Below are positions 1 through 11,699 of a stretch of DNA of 64,000 bases, one piece after another. Every line of letters starts with the position of its first letter. Within the stretch, counting starts at the first letter, position 1. The translations under genes were made by a program, and so were the position numbers. Below the pieces are notes generated by a model. It was given only the letters and a program-made list of their open reading frames with translations, was not told the origin of the DNA and searched no databases. Origin of the DNA: Nocardia arthritidis NBRC 100137 (GTDB taxonomy: Bacteria > Actinomycetota > Actinomycetes > Mycobacteriales > Mycobacteriaceae); NCBI RefSeq assembly GCF_001612765.1, contig NZ_BDBB01000015.1, positions 98,758 to 162,757 of the forward strand, read 5' to 3'.

Positions 1-384
1 GCCAACGCCGCCGCGCCCGAGGAGGCGCGCCTGGCGGGATGCGAATTCGGCTCCGCCGCGGCGACCTACGACTACGCGCGGTTCGGCGAACACGCCCGCC
101 GGATGCTCGACCTCAGCACCGGAGAGTTCCGCGCCGAATTCGAGAGCTTCCGCGCCAATATCCAATCCAGTGCCGAGGCCGCGCACATCCGTGCCGAGGC
201 CAACTCCGCCGACTGTCGCATCGTCTCCGGCGACGACAACCGCGCCGAGGTGGACGTCGACGTGGTGCGGACGGTGACCAGCGATGAGACCGACGGTCTG
301 CCGCAGACCAGCCGCATGGCGATGACCGTGACGGTGGACAACGTCGACGGACGCTGGCTGGTCAGCAAGGTCCGCAAGCACTGA
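1..384 (+). CDS. Mce-associated protein, C-terminal part (5' truncated)
   Basis: The reading frame is open from the window edge to the stop at 382-384, giving about 127 residues of a C-terminal region. The pattern (a tyrosine/phenylalanine-rich stretch, 'STGEFRAEF', then 'EVDVDVVRTVTS' and an ending 'RWLVSKVRK') resembles Mce-associated membrane proteins, whose periplasmic NTF2-like domain accompanies Mce lipid importers. No Mce gene is visible because the window starts here, so the family call rests on sequence resemblance alone. The membrane anchor expected at the N-terminus would lie outside the window. It converges on hisH. Confidence 0.6.
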   Translation, partial: ANAAAPEEARLAGCEFGSAAATYDYARFGEHARRMLDLSTGEFRAEFESFRANIQSSAEAAHIRAEANSADCRIVSGDDNRAEVDVDVVRTVTSDETDGLPQTSRMAMTVTVDNVDGRWLVSKVRKH

Positions 385-394
385 CCGCGGCGGC

Positions 395-422
395 GGTCCC
401 GCGCGCCGCGGTGCGCGGGACC
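395..422. terminator. Perfect inverted repeat between convergent genes
   Basis: A perfect 10-bp stem (GGTCCCGCGC at 395-404 and GCGCGGGACC at 413-422) with an 8-nt loop fills the 42-bp gap between the Mce-associated gene and the hisH stop. There is no T-tract, as is common in high-GC actinobacteria. It could end transcription from both sides. Confidence 0.5.
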
Positions 423-426
423 GGCC

Positions 427-1062
427 CTACAGCGAGTTCACCCAATTGCGCAGCAGGTGGGCGCCCGCGTCACCGGATTTCTCCGGGTGGAACTGGGTCG
501 CCGACAGCGCGCCGTTCTCCACCGCCGCCAGGAACGGCACCCCATGCTCGGCCCAGGTCAGCTTGGGCGCGGCGAAGTGCTCACCGGGCGGCAGGTCCCA
601 GGTCTGCGCGGCGTAGGAGTGCACGAAGTAGAAGCGAGTCTGCGCGTCCAGGCCCGCGAACAGCACGCTGTCGGACGGGGCGGAGACGGTGTTCCACCCC
701 ATGTGCGGCAGCACCGGCGCCGACAGCCGTTCGACCGTGCCGGGCCATTCGGCGCACCCGTCGCTCTGCTCGCCGAATTCCACACCCCGCTCGAACAGGA
801 TCTGCATGCCGACGCAGATGCCCAGTACCGGGCGCCCACCGGCCAGCCGCTGACCGATCAGGCGTTCGCCCCGCACCGCACGCAGTCCCGCCATGCACGC
901 GGCGAACGCCCCGACCCCGGGCACGACCAGTCCGTCGGCGGCGAGCACGGCCTGCGGGTCCGCGGTCACATCGACGCGCGCGCCCGCCCTGGTCAGCGCC
1001 CGCTCGGCGGAGTGCAGGTTGCCCGAACCGTAGTCGAGCAGGGCCACCGTTTTCGTGCTCAC
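427..1062 (-). CDS. hisH: Imidazole glycerol phosphate synthase, glutaminase subunit HisH
   Basis: HisH (211 aa, usual length) hydrolyses glutamine and channels ammonia to HisF, which makes imidazole glycerol phosphate and AICAR in histidine synthesis. The class I glutaminase triad is visible: Cys83 in GICVGMQ, and His192 and Glu194 in FHPEKSG near the C-terminus. The GTG start overlaps the hisB stop in a GTGA tetranucleotide, so translation is probably coupled. It is the last his gene seen in this direction. The partner hisF and hisA are not in the window. Confidence 0.97.
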   Translation of the reverse strand: MSTKTVALLDYGSGNLHSAERALTRAGARVDVTADPQAVLAADGLVVPGVGAFAACMAGLRAVRGERLIGQRLAGGRPVLGICVGMQILFERGVEFGEQSDGCAEWPGTVERLSAPVLPHMGWNTVSAPSDSVLFAGLDAQTRFYFVHSYAAQTWDLPPGEHFAAPKLTWAEHGVPFLAAVENGALSATQFHPEKSGDAGAHLLRNWVNSL

Positions 1063-1673
1063 AGCGTTCCCTTCGTCGAGGGGACCCCGCTCACCCGCGG
1101 GTCGAGTTCCACCGCGGCGCGCAGCGCACGCGCCACCGCCTTGAATTCGGCCTCGGTGACGTGGTGCTGATCGCGGCCGTAGAGCACCCGCACGTGCAGC
1201 GCGATGCGCGCGTTCAACGCGATCGACTCGAAGACGTGGCGGTTGAGCACGGTGGAGTACGGCGCGCCGGGACCGGACCCGGGAATCACCGTGTGCACCA
1301 AGTGCTCCGGCTCTCCGGTGTGCACGCAGTAGGGGCGGCCGGACACGTCGACGGCGGCGTGGGCCAGCGTCTCGTCCATCGGGATGTAGGCATCGCCGAA
1401 CCGGCGGATCCCCGCCTTGTCGCCCAGCGCTTTGCCGAGCGCCTGACCGAACACGATCGCGGTGTCCTCGACCGTGTGATGCGCCTCGATCTCGGTGTCG
1501 CCCTCCGCCCGCACGGTCAGGTCGAAGCTCGCGTGCGCGCCGAGTGCGGTCAGCATGTGGTCGTAGAACGGGACGCCGGTGGCGATCTCGGTCTTGCCGG
1601 TGCCGTCCAGATCCAGCTCGACGACGATGCCGGATTCCTTGGTGACCCGCTCCACCCGGGCGGTCCTACTCAT
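1059..1673 (-). CDS. hisB: Imidazoleglycerol-phosphate dehydratase HisB
   Basis: HisB dehydrates imidazole glycerol phosphate to imidazole acetol phosphate using two metal ions. The 204-aa chain is the single-function form, without the phosphatase domain found fused in enterobacteria. Metal-binding histidine motifs are visible (HHTVED, and DHML near the N-terminus), together with the typical ending '[15 protein letters not shown]'. I chose the ATG at 1673 (MSRTAR); in-frame GTG and TTG codons at 1679 and 1685 would add only a few residues. It sits 45 bp after hisC and overlaps hisH by 4 bp. Confidence 0.96.
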   Translation of the reverse strand: MSRTARVERVTKESGIVVELDLDGTGKTEIATGVPFYDHMLTALGAHASFDLTVRAEGDTEIEAHHTVEDTAIVFGQALGKALGDKAGIRRFGDAYIPMDETLAHAAVDVSGRPYCVHTGEPEHLVHTVIPGSGPGAPYSTVLNRHVFESIALNARIALHVRVLYGRDQHHVTEAEFKAVARALRAAVELDPRVSGVPSTKGTL

Positions 1674-1718
1674 GCTCACGTCCAATCGAATTGTCGCCGA
1701 AAGCTTTCCGGCGCTGGT

Positions 1719-4186
<2,468 letters not shown>

Positions 4187-4217
4187 GTGGTGTCGGTCCT
4201 TGTCTCCAGCTGAATCC

Positions 4218-4233
4218 GCAACAGGAAAGTTGC
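4218..4233. repeat. Short inverted repeat in the hisD leader
   Basis: GCAAC (4218-4222) and GTTGC (4229-4233) flank six bases, 31 bp upstream of the hisD ATG. It could be a small leader hairpin or a binding site. With 5-bp arms it may also be chance. Confidence 0.25.
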
Positions 4234-4439
4234 CGCTACCAGCCTAATGGGCCGACGCAGGCCGTTATCGCCGTGGTCCGGGCGGCCGGGTCGCGAGGCA
4301 GCGGTGTGCGCAGGTCCGGCGGTCGGTAGACGCCGTCGGTGCGCCGAACTGTGGCGTTGCTCTCGTCAGGCGGAAGGCGTCGCGCCTGGCGCCGCCGCGA
4401 CAGCGGCCTCGTCGTCGCTTCCGGACACGGACGCCCGCG

Positions 4440-6071
4440 TCAACGAGTGTCGCTGTCGATCTGCACGGACCCGTTGCCGGGATTGATCACCCGCAGCGTC
4501 ACCGACTTGTTCCGGCCGCCGTAGGTCACGCTGGCCACGTTGACGTCCACCGACCCGTCCGCGTTGGTACCGGTACCGCCACCGGCCGTGTCGACGGTGT
4601 TGAAGCCGGTGACCCGGTTCTGCGTCCAGTAGTCCTCGAAGGCTTGCTGGCTCCCGTAGACCTGCTGGGCGGCGGGGGTCAGCTGCTTCCAGGCAGCGGA
4701 GAGACTCAGGTAGGTGAGGTTGTTGTAGAAGTTCACCACCAGATCGATGGACTGCCGCGAGTCGGCCTTGCCGACGCTCTTCGTCTCCCCCACGGGGACG
4801 GCGGCCGACGTCGTGTTGTCGCCGGGGCGCGTGGAGGCGACCGCCGACGAGGTACCGCCCTGCGAGGCGTTGGTGTTCGAGCCTGATGAGCTCAGCATGT
4901 TCACCATGATGGCTCCGGCCACTATGACCGCACCGATCAGCGCCCCGATCAGCACCGCGCGCCGTTTCCCTCCCGAGCCCTGCCTCGGCGTCGGGCGCGG
5001 CTGCGCCATGGTGCGGGGATGGGCCGCGGTGTCCGGGTGCACGGGCGGCGCGGGCGTGGGACGGGGACGCGGCTGGCGCTCGGTCGGCGTGTAGGGCGCC
5101 GAGGCCATCGCCGAGGGCCGCAGCGCGCGGGTCGCCGATTCGGGCTCGCCCGCCCTCGGCCTGGTGAAGGCTTCGCTGGCAGGCACGAACCCGGCGGCCA
5201 CCGGCGCGGGGCCGGCATCGGCGAACGCTGCGAGGTGGTCGCGTGCGGCCCGCATGCTCGGGCGCTCGCGCGGCTCGGGGCTGAGCAGGTCGAGCAGGAA
5301 ATCCGTGGCGGGCCCGGCGTTGCGCGGCTCGCTCAGCTGACCGTTGGCGGCGGCGTAGAGCACCGCGAGCGGGTTGGAGCCGGCGCCGTAGGGCGGTTCG
5401 CCCTCGAGCGCGTGAAACAGCGTGGCGCCCAGTGCGAACACGTCGGAGGCGGGGCTGGGATCGGAGCCGCGGGCGACCTCCGGCGCGAGGTAGGCGGCGG
5501 TGCCGCAGATCAATCCGGTCTCGGTGAGCGTGACGTCGCCCGTCGCGCGGGAGATGCCGAAGTCGGTGATCTTCACCGTGCCGTGATCGTCGAGCAGGAT
5601 GTTGCCCGGTTTCACGTCGCGGTGCACGATGCCCGCCTGGTGCGCGGCGATCAGCGCCGAGGCGACCTGTTCGCCGATCCGCGCGACCTGGGTCAGCGGC
5701 AATGTGCCCTGGGCGCCGATCACCGCGGCCAGGCTCTTGGACTTCAGGTACTCCATCACCAGGCAGGGATCGCCCTCGTGCTCGGTGATGTCGAACACGA
5801 CGATCGCGTTCGGATGCTGGAAGCGGGCGGCGTTGCGAGCCTCCCGGATGGCGCGCTGGCGCACCACGACGCGTTCGGCCTCGGGCAGGCTCGGCTGGAT
5901 GTGGATCTGCTTGACGGCCACGGAGCGCTGGAGGCGTTCGTCGACGGCACGCCAGACCACGCCCGTGCCGCCGCTACCAATCCGCTCGACCAGGCGGTAA
6001 TGCTCCGCGATCAACTGACCGGTATCGATGGCGCCTACTCCGAACCTTCTCGAAATCGTGACATCCCGCAT
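4440..6071 (-). CDS. Transmembrane Ser/Thr protein kinase (PknB-like)
   Basis: This 543-aa protein has a cytoplasmic Hanks-type kinase domain (about 25-285), a Pro/Arg-rich juxtamembrane linker (290-368), one membrane helix (372-393), and an extracellular domain of about 150 residues. The kinase looks active: glycine loop GSGGTG (32-37), Lys54 in VAVKQI, HRD (150-152) with KPGN, DFG (170-172) and APE (197-199). The extracellular part ends in a small NTF2/SnoaL-like region ('VVNFYNNLTYLSLSAAWKQL') after a Ser/Thr-rich stalk, so it may sense a wall-derived or secreted ligand. It lies directly downstream of a penicillin-binding lipoprotein gene on the same strand. The ligand is unknown. Confidence 0.93.
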   Translation of the reverse strand: MRDVTISRRFGVGAIDTGQLIAEHYRLVERIGSGGTGVVWRAVDERLQRSVAVKQIHIQPSLPEAERVVVRQRAIREARNAARFQHPNAIVVFDITEHEGDPCLVMEYLKSKSLAAVIGAQGTLPLTQVARIGEQVASALIAAHQAGIVHRDVKPGNILLDDHGTVKITDFGISRATGDVTLTETGLICGTAAYLAPEVARGSDPSPASDVFALGATLFHALEGEPPYGAGSNPLAVLYAAANGQLSEPRNAGPATDFLLDLLSPEPRERPSMRAARDHLAAFADAGPAPVAAGFVPASEAFTRPRAGEPESATRALRPSAMASAPYTPTERQPRPRPTPAPPVHPDTAAHPRTMAQPRPTPRQGSGGKRRAVLIGALIGAVIVAGAIMVNMLSSSGSNTNASQGGTSSAVASTRPGDNTTSAAVPVGETKSVGKADSRQSIDLVVNFYNNLTYLSLSAAWKQLTPAAQQVYGSQQAFEDYWTQNRVTGFNTVDTAGGGTGTNADGSVDVNVASVTYGGRNKSVTLRVINPGNGSVQIDSDTR

Positions 6072-6170
6072 ATTGATTACTCACGCGGTCCGGGGATGAG
6101 TGTAGCGGGCGCCGGAACACTCGTACGCGTCAGCCGGACCTTTCCGCGGCCCCCGATCGCCCGGAGCGGA

Positions 6171-7922
6171 CTATCCGCGAGCACGCAGCATCCGGCCCGC
6201 GGCGTCCACCGCGGGCGCCGAACTGCTCGCGTCGCTGATGAAGACGGCAAATGCCAGGTCGCCGTCGATGCCGACGAACCAGCCGTGGGCGTGGGTGTCA
6301 TCGATGTACTCCGCGGTACCGGTCTTGCCGAGCAGCCCGGGGAGGTCGCGCAATTGTGTCGCGGTGCCGTCGGTGATCGTCTCGCGCATCATGACTTTCA
6401 GCTGGTCGTCGACCTGCGGGGGCAGTGCGTCCGCCGTCCGGTCGGGAGTGCCCGGCTTGCCCGCGACGAGGGTGGGCGCGGGCACGGCGCCGTGGGCGAT
6501 GGACGCGGCGAGCAGGGCCATGCCGAACGGCGACGCTGTCACCTGGCCTTGACCGATCGCCGACTCCACCCGCAACGCGGAGGTCTCCGCCGCGGGAACT
6601 TTTCCGGTGACAGTGGTCAGGCCCGGTGTGACGTAGTCGATGCCGAGTCCGAGCTGCGCGGCGGCTTTCGTCAGGGCATCGGCGGGCAATTGCGCGCCGA
6701 GCGCGCCCATCGTCGTGTTGCAGGACCGGGCGAACGCCGTGTGCAGCGGGACCGAGCCGAGTTCGAAGTTGTTGTCGTTGGGGATGCGGCGGCCCTCGAT
6801 GTCCGCGGTGCCGGGGCAGGGCAGCACGGTGTCGGGCGTCACGGCGCCCGCCTGCAGCGCGGCGGAGACGGTGACGGTCTTGAACGTCGATCCCGGCGGG
6901 TAGAGCCCGGTGAGCGCGATCGGGCCCTGCGCGTCGGCGGCGGCGTTCTGCGCGACCGCCACGACCGCACCGGTCGAGGGCCGCAGAGCGACGATCGCGG
7001 CGGGCTGGGCGACCGGGTCCAGCGCCGCCTCCGCCGCGCGCTGCAGGCCGAGGTCGAGCGTGGTGGCGATGTCGGCGGTGGGCCTCGGGTCCGTCCCAGC
7101 GACGCGCTGGGTGCCCTGCGGGGTCTGGGCGCGCACCGCCCATCCGGCGTTCGCGTCGGCGGACTCCTGCCACAACTCGGCCAGTCCGGACAGCGTCGGA
7201 GCGGCCAGCGCCTTGTCGGTCGTCAGCAGCCGGGTCTGCGGCGCGAGGGTGACGCCCGGCAGCGCGATCAGGCGCTCCTGGATCGGGGCGAGGTCCGTCT
7301 CGCGCAGGGTGATGGCGGTGATCGGCTTGCCTTGCGCCGCGGCCAGTTCCGTTTGCAGCGACTGCGCGCTCACGCCGGGCGAGAGCGGGCCGAGCAGGTC
7401 CGCGACCGCGGCGAGGTCGGTGCCGGGGGCGAGATTCACCAGCGTGACGATCTGCTCGGTCATCAGTTCGCCGCCCGCGGCATCGAGGATGCGCGCCGGT
7501 TTCGGATAGACCCTGCTGTAGCTCAACGGCCCGCCGGCCAGGCCAGGGGCGACCGTGGCCGGATCCCACTTCACCCGCCACCCCCTCCCGTCGTCGTGCG
7601 CGGCGCCGTTGGTGGTGTAGGTCCACTCGGACTTGCCGTCCCCGCCCAGTTTCCAGGTGGCGGCCAGCGTGAAACTCTCGTCGTCGACCGAGCGGACCTC
7701 GTAGCGCACGTCCTTGCCGAGCCCCTCGTAGAGCGCGCCGAGGGTGTCGGAGGCCAAGGCCGGGTTGTCGGTGAGCGCGGCCGCCGCGGCGACGTCGTCC
7801 TGGTTCAGCGCCTCGGCGAACTGCCCGGCCACGGTATCGGGTTGATCCGGTCCGGACGAGCAGGCGGCGAGCACGAGCATCGGTGCGGCGAACAGGACGA
7901 GGGACTTCCGGTTGGTACGCAC
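6171..7922 (-). CDS. Penicillin-binding lipoprotein (D,D-transpeptidase, PBP-lipo type)
   Basis: This is a class B-like penicillin-binding protein (583 aa) that would cross-link peptidoglycan outside the membrane. The GTG start at 7922 gives a lipoprotein signal with lipobox LAAC (Cys21); longer in-frame extensions upstream read as Arg-rich shadow sequence. Order of domains: NTF2-like MecA-type N-terminal domain (about 28-125), PBP dimerisation domain (about 135-270), transpeptidase (about 300-583). All active-site motifs are present: STFK (345-348), SCN (400-402) and KTG (533-535). The layout matches mycobacterial PBP-lipo (Rv2864c type). A receptor kinase gene follows 99 bp downstream. Confidence 0.92.
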   Translation of the reverse strand: MRTNRKSLVLFAAPMLVLAACSSGPDQPDTVAGQFAEALNQDDVAAAAALTDNPALASDTLGALYEGLGKDVRYEVRSVDDESFTLAATWKLGGDGKSEWTYTTNGAAHDDGRGWRVKWDPATVAPGLAGGPLSYSRVYPKPARILDAAGGELMTEQIVTLVNLAPGTDLAAVADLLGPLSPGVSAQSLQTELAAAQGKPITAITLRETDLAPIQERLIALPGVTLAPQTRLLTTDKALAAPTLSGLAELWQESADANAGWAVRAQTPQGTQRVAGTDPRPTADIATTLDLGLQRAAEAALDPVAQPAAIVALRPSTGAVVAVAQNAAADAQGPIALTGLYPPGSTFKTVTVSAALQAGAVTPDTVLPCPGTADIEGRRIPNDNNFELGSVPLHTAFARSCNTTMGALGAQLPADALTKAAAQLGLGIDYVTPGLTTVTGKVPAAETSALRVESAIGQGQVTASPFGMALLAASIAHGAVPAPTLVAGKPGTPDRTADALPPQVDDQLKVMMRETITDGTATQLRDLPGLLGKTGTAEYIDDTHAHGWFVGIDGDLAFAVFISDASSSAPAVDAAGRMLRARG

Positions 7923-7969
7923 GCCGACGACCCTATCGGGCCGGACGCGATGCCGGGCGGGGCTCGATG

Positions 7970-8836
7970 TCAGTCGCGCGACCACCTGGCCTCCGCCAGC
8001 GCGGCGGCGTCGTCGTCGGTGAGGTCGATGTCGAACACCTCGGCGAGGACCTTGGGGAGTTCGGCGGGTTCCAGTTCCCGCGTGTCGCTCGTGCCGTCGG
8101 GATACTCGGTGACGAACGTGGTGCCGTCCAGCACGTGGTGCGCGTCCGGGTGGAAGCGCTGCACGTACGGCCGGGTGGTGAAGGGGGAACGCGGCGAAGT
8201 CGATACGAAGTGGTTGCCGACGGCGTAGTCGATGCGGTACTGCGGATTCAGTGTGAAGCTGTGCCGGTCCACCCATCCGTCGCGGCCGTATTGGTGCAGC
8301 ACCCACAGCTGCGAATCCAGCTCACCGCGCGTGCGCTCCAGCCGGAACTTCCACTCCCCCGCCGCGAACTCGCCGGTCTCCGAGGACAATTCGAACGGCG
8401 CGAGCGGTCCGGCGCCGAAGCCCACGTCGCACAGCCAGACCCGCTCGTCGTCGGTGGTCGTCACGCGCAGCAACGCGTGGGTGGCGGGCCGCAACCCGGC
8501 GCCCGCGCCCATGCTCACCCGCCCGCTCAGCCCGGTGACGCCGAAACCGAGTCGTTCCAGCGCGGCCGCGAACAGTCCGACGTTCTCGTAGCAGTAGCCG
8601 CCGCGGCGGCGGCGCACGATCTTGTCCTGCAAGGTCGCCAGGTCGAGGGAAATCGACCGGCCCAGGATGATCTCCAGGTTCTCGAACGGGATGGCGGTGG
8701 TGTGCGCCCGCACCAGGTCGTGCAGCGTCCGGACGGTAGGGGCGCGCTCGCCGTCGAAACCGATCCGGGACAGGTAGGCGTCCAGATCGAGATCCGCTCC
8801 GTTCCAGTGGTAGGCCGGGTCGGTCGGCTTGCTCAT
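7970..8836 (-). CDS. nat: Arylamine N-acetyltransferase
   Basis: NAT (288 aa) moves an acetyl or propionyl group from CoA to arylamines or hydrazines; in mycobacteria it acetylates isoniazid and is linked to sterol degradation. The Cys-His-Asp triad is intact: Cys82 in RGGYCYEN, His120 in PATHALLR, Asp137 in CDVGFG. The ATG at 8836 was chosen because the family's N-terminus starts about there and AGCGAGGA precedes it. It stands here without cholesterol genes, between a penicillin-binding protein and a secreted hydrolase, so the local partner is unclear. Confidence 0.95.
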   Translation of the reverse strand: MSKPTDPAYHWNGADLDLDAYLSRIGFDGERAPTVRTLHDLVRAHTTAIPFENLEIILGRSISLDLATLQDKIVRRRRGGYCYENVGLFAAALERLGFGVTGLSGRVSMGAGAGLRPATHALLRVTTTDDERVWLCDVGFGAGPLAPFELSSETGEFAAGEWKFRLERTRGELDSQLWVLHQYGRDGWVDRHSFTLNPQYRIDYAVGNHFVSTSPRSPFTTRPYVQRFHPDAHHVLDGTTFVTEYPDGTSDTRELEPAELPKVLAEVFDIDLTDDDAAALAEARWSRD

Positions 8837-8904
8837 CGCGTCCTCGCTTCGTCGTTGGGTCTTCACGATCAACCGCGCGGGATGACGATCGTGTTCCCGG
8901 CGCC

Positions 8905-9906
8905 TCACGCCGCGCACTTCGCGCCCGCGGGTGCGGGCGGGGCGGTGACGACGCCGTGCGCGACGTCGACGAGGTAGTCGCGGTCCGGGCCGTCGACCGG
9001 TTCCGTGCCGAGCAGCAGGCGCTCGACGACGCAGCCGCCTTCGAAGAAGGCCGGGCCGACGCTGTGGTCGCCCGGCGCCACCCGGCCGTTCAGGTCGCGC
9101 CCGGTGACGACGGTGTACATGGAGGTGGGCTTGCCCGCGGCGGCCAGCCCCGCGCGCATCTCGACGCTCGTGGCGTAGGGCACCACGTCGTCGGCGGTGC
9201 CATGGACGATAAACGCGCGCCGCACGTCCATCCGGGCCGCCAGCAGGGCGGGCGAGCGTTCGGCGTAGGCGAGCGGACAAGCGGCGGGCGGGCAGCCACC
9301 CGCGTCACGTTCGATCTGCGCGGGCAGTGCCTCATCCACGGCCACCGCACCCAGCCACATCGTGAAATCGTCTGCGGGACCGTAGTTGTCGACCCAGTAG
9401 TCGAACATCCCGCGCGGACCGTGCGCCGCCGCCAGACCGCTGGTGATGCCGCCCTGACTCCAGCCCCACAGCACCGTGCGGGTGATCGAGCCGTGGACCC
9501 GGCGGTACCACGCGGTCGCGGCGACGACATCGCGCCAGCCCGCCCACAGATTCCACTCTCCGGTGCGCCACCGGCTGTGAGCGGAGCGTAGATCCATCGA
9601 CAGGATCGGAGTCGCGGTGCGCCGCGCGATCGAGTCGAGGTAGCCGGCGAAATCCGCCGACGACCCGTCGTGCCCGTGCACCGCGACCACGAGCGCCTCC
9701 GCGGTCACGTCCCCCTCGACGCACCGGTAGGGCTCGTACACCCGCCCGGTCGCTTCCTCACCGTCCACGGTCAGCGAGACCGGACGCACCGTCACACCCG
9801 TCGCGCAAACTGGATCCGCCGAGACACGCGGCGCGGCAGCGATTGTCGTCACGAGCACGGCGGCCAGCGCGCAGCATAGAAGGAGTACCGGATATGCCCG
9901 TCGCAT
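8905..9906 (-). CDS. Secreted alpha/beta hydrolase
   Basis: A 333-aa protein with a clear Sec signal peptide (hydrophobic core about 6-25, likely cleavage near Ala30). The nucleophile elbow is GWSQGG with Ser150; an oxyanion-region HGHDG (78-82) and a late GTADDVVPYATS segment supplying an Asp suggest a complete Ser-Asp-His hydrolase. Six cysteines suggest extracytoplasmic disulfides. The substrate is not evident; lipase, esterase or peptidase are all possible. It starts 13 bp after the MFS gene, so the two are probably co-transcribed. Confidence 0.8.
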   Translation of the reverse strand: MRRAYPVLLLCCALAAVLVTTIAAAPRVSADPVCATGVTVRPVSLTVDGEEATGRVYEPYRCVEGDVTAEALVVAVHGHDGSSADFAGYLDSIARRTATPILSMDLRSAHSRWRTGEWNLWAGWRDVVAATAWYRRVHGSITRTVLWGWSQGGITSGLAAAHGPRGMFDYWVDNYGPADDFTMWLGAVAVDEALPAQIERDAGGCPPAACPLAYAERSPALLAARMDVRRAFIVHGTADDVVPYATSVEMRAGLAAAGKPTSMYTVVTGRDLNGRVAPGDHSVGPAFFEGGCVVERLLLGTEPVDGPDRDYLVDVAHGVVTAPPAPAGAKCAA

Positions 9907-9918
9907 CCTCGGATGATG

Positions 9919-11142
9919 TCACGCCGTCAGCGGCGTCGCCTCCCGGCGGGGGCGCGTCAGGACCAGCAGTCCGCCCCCGGCCGCGGCGAGACCCACCACC
10001 GCGCCGAAAACAGCCACCCCGGCGCTCAACCCGTGGGCGTCGGCGAGGAACCCGGCGGCCAGCGGCAGCACCGCGGCGGGAAGATAGCCACCGACGTTCT
10101 GGGCGGCGTTCGCCTCGGCCAGCCGCCCGCCCGGCACGCTCGAACTGATCGCCGTCAGGCCCCCGAACTGGCCGAGCCCTTGACCGGCCCCGGCGAGCAC
10201 CGCGGACGTCACGAACCACGCGAGCGAGGTCGCCGCGAGCGACACCACCAGCGCGACCATACTCGTCACGGTCGCGACCGCACCGCCGAGCAGGACGGTG
10301 CGCACGCCGAATCGCCGCGCGGCGAACTGAACTCCGGTCGCGGCCAGGAACATCGTGAACGCCACCACACCGGCGAGCACCCGGTCGGCGACGCCGAGCA
10401 GCTGCGTCAGCACCGATGGTCCCAGCGACAGGACGAACGACGTCGCGGTGATCCCCGGTCCGAACACCGCGATCCCGAGCAGTACAGCGGTCCGGCCCTC
10501 CCGCGCGACCGAAGGAATCCGCAGCCACGGCCCGCGCCCGCCGGAACCCGCAGGCAACGGCAGCCGGGCCGTCACCGCGAAAGCCGCGGCCAGCACGGCG
10601 ATCTCGACCAGGAAGACCGTCACCGTGGGACCGGGCAGCGTTTCGGACAGGATGCCCGCCAGCAATGGCCCGCTCCCGGCCCCGAGCACCATCGCCGTGG
10701 AGGCCGCCAGCGCGGCGACGCGCCTGCGGTCGGGCCCGCCCACATCCGTGACCGCCGCCATGCCCGCCGAAACGGCCGCGCCGACCGCCACACCGGTGAG
10801 CAGCCGCGCCAGTGCCAGCAGCACAACCGACTGCGCGACCGCGAACAGCGCGCAGGCCGCCATCGCCGCCGCCACCGCGGGCAACAGGACGGGCTTGCGC
10901 CCCACCCGGTCCGACACCACGCCCGCGACCAGCAGCGCTCCCAGCAAGCCGACGATGTAGCAGGCGAACACCGCGGTCAGCGTGCCGGAGGAGAACCCGA
11001 TCGTCCGCTGCCACACCACATACAACGGCGTCGGCGCGTTCGACAGCACGAACACCGCGCACACCGGCCACGCCGCGAGCCACACCGAAGAGCCGTCCGA
11101 CCGGCGCACTCGCGAGTGGGGCTCCGCCACCGTCGATCCCAT
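9919..11142 (-). CDS. MFS transporter (drug or metabolite exporter)
   Basis: A 407-aa major facilitator with about 12 hydrophobic helices. The loop between helices 2 and 3 carries SDRVGRKPVLL, the usual MFS motif A. The ATG at 11142 is preceded by AAGGAG at a good distance; two GTG codons directly upstream are alternative starts. It diverges from an ArsR-type regulator gene, and the 104-bp gap holds two palindromic sites. Substrate unknown; regulator-linked exporters of this size are usually drug or toxic-metabolite pumps. Confidence 0.87.
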   Translation of the reverse strand: MGSTVAEPHSRVRRSDGSSVWLAAWPVCAVFVLSNAPTPLYVVWQRTIGFSSGTLTAVFACYIVGLLGALLVAGVVSDRVGRKPVLLPAVAAAMAACALFAVAQSVVLLALARLLTGVAVGAAVSAGMAAVTDVGGPDRRRVAALAASTAMVLGAGSGPLLAGILSETLPGPTVTVFLVEIAVLAAAFAVTARLPLPAGSGGRGPWLRIPSVAREGRTAVLLGIAVFGPGITATSFVLSLGPSVLTQLLGVADRVLAGVVAFTMFLAATGVQFAARRFGVRTVLLGGAVATVTSMVALVVSLAATSLAWFVTSAVLAGAGQGLGQFGGLTAISSSVPGGRLAEANAAQNVGGYLPAAVLPLAAGFLADAHGLSAGVAVFGAVVGLAAAGGGLLVLTRPRREATPLTA

Positions 11143-11166
11143 CACCACTCCTTGTTTCGACTTTTC

Positions 11167-11220
11167 TCGTACCGGTACGACAATAACCGAACATCTACCC
11201 TAGTACGATAGAAGTCGTAC
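11167..11220. promoter_or_regulatory. Paired operator sites between MFS and ArsR-type genes
   Basis: Four copies of one hexamer occur within 54 bp. TCGTAC-CG-GTACGA (11167-11180) is a perfect 14-bp palindrome. GTACGA (11203-11208) and TCGTAC (11215-11220) form a second inverted repeat in the opposite order. They lie between two divergent start codons and are probably bound by the neighbouring regulator. Confidence 0.6.
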
Positions 11221-11246
11221 AAAGCACCCGAGAGCGAGGAGACACG

Positions 11247-11585
11247 ATGCCAGCGGCCACCGAGGACACCGCCGTGCTGCCCGAGCCGGATCACGCCGAT
11301 CTGCGGCTCGACCATGTCCTGGCCGCACTGAGCGACCCACTGCGCCTGGCCATCGTGCGCAAGCTCTTGCTGGACTCTCCCGACGACGACCGGCCCTGCT
11401 CCTGGTTCGGCATCGATCGGCCCAAATCCACGCTGACGCATCATTTCCGGGTGCTGCGCGAGGCGGGCGTCACCCGGCAGCGGCGCTACGGACTGGAGCG
11501 CCGCAGCCAGGTGCGCGTCGCCGATCTCGAAGCGCGCTTCCCCGGCTTGCTCGACCTGGTCCGCGCCTGGGAACCGGAGGGCTGA
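11247..11585 (+). CDS. ArsR-type winged-helix transcriptional regulator
   Basis: A 112-aa DNA-binding protein. The N-terminal signature ALSDPLRLAIVRKL (residues about 30-43) is typical of ArsR/SmtB proteins, and the recognition helix region is KSTLTHHFRVLREAGV. The usual metal-binding ELCVCDL motif is missing; the equivalent stretch is 'PCSWFGID', so it may respond to something other than metal. A GAGGAGA sequence precedes the ATG. It diverges from the MFS gene and is the likely ligand of the palindromes between them. Confidence 0.85.
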   Translation: MPAATEDTAVLPEPDHADLRLDHVLAALSDPLRLAIVRKLLLDSPDDDRPCSWFGIDRPKSTLTHHFRVLREAGVTRQRRYGLERRSQVRVADLEARFPGLLDLVRAWEPEG

Positions 11586-11699
11586 TTCCGATTTTTGGGG
11601 GCAGGACCCCGCGGCGCGGCCCTGTTACGGTCCCGGTATTCATTCCGAGTCCGGATGGCACGGGTCCGCGCGTTCGGACGTCTTCTCATGGAGTCCGCC

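Noticed and set aside
4187..4439. Possible histidine attenuator before hisD
   Set aside because: No His-rich leader peptide or terminator/antiterminator pair seen; only a 5-bp hairpin.
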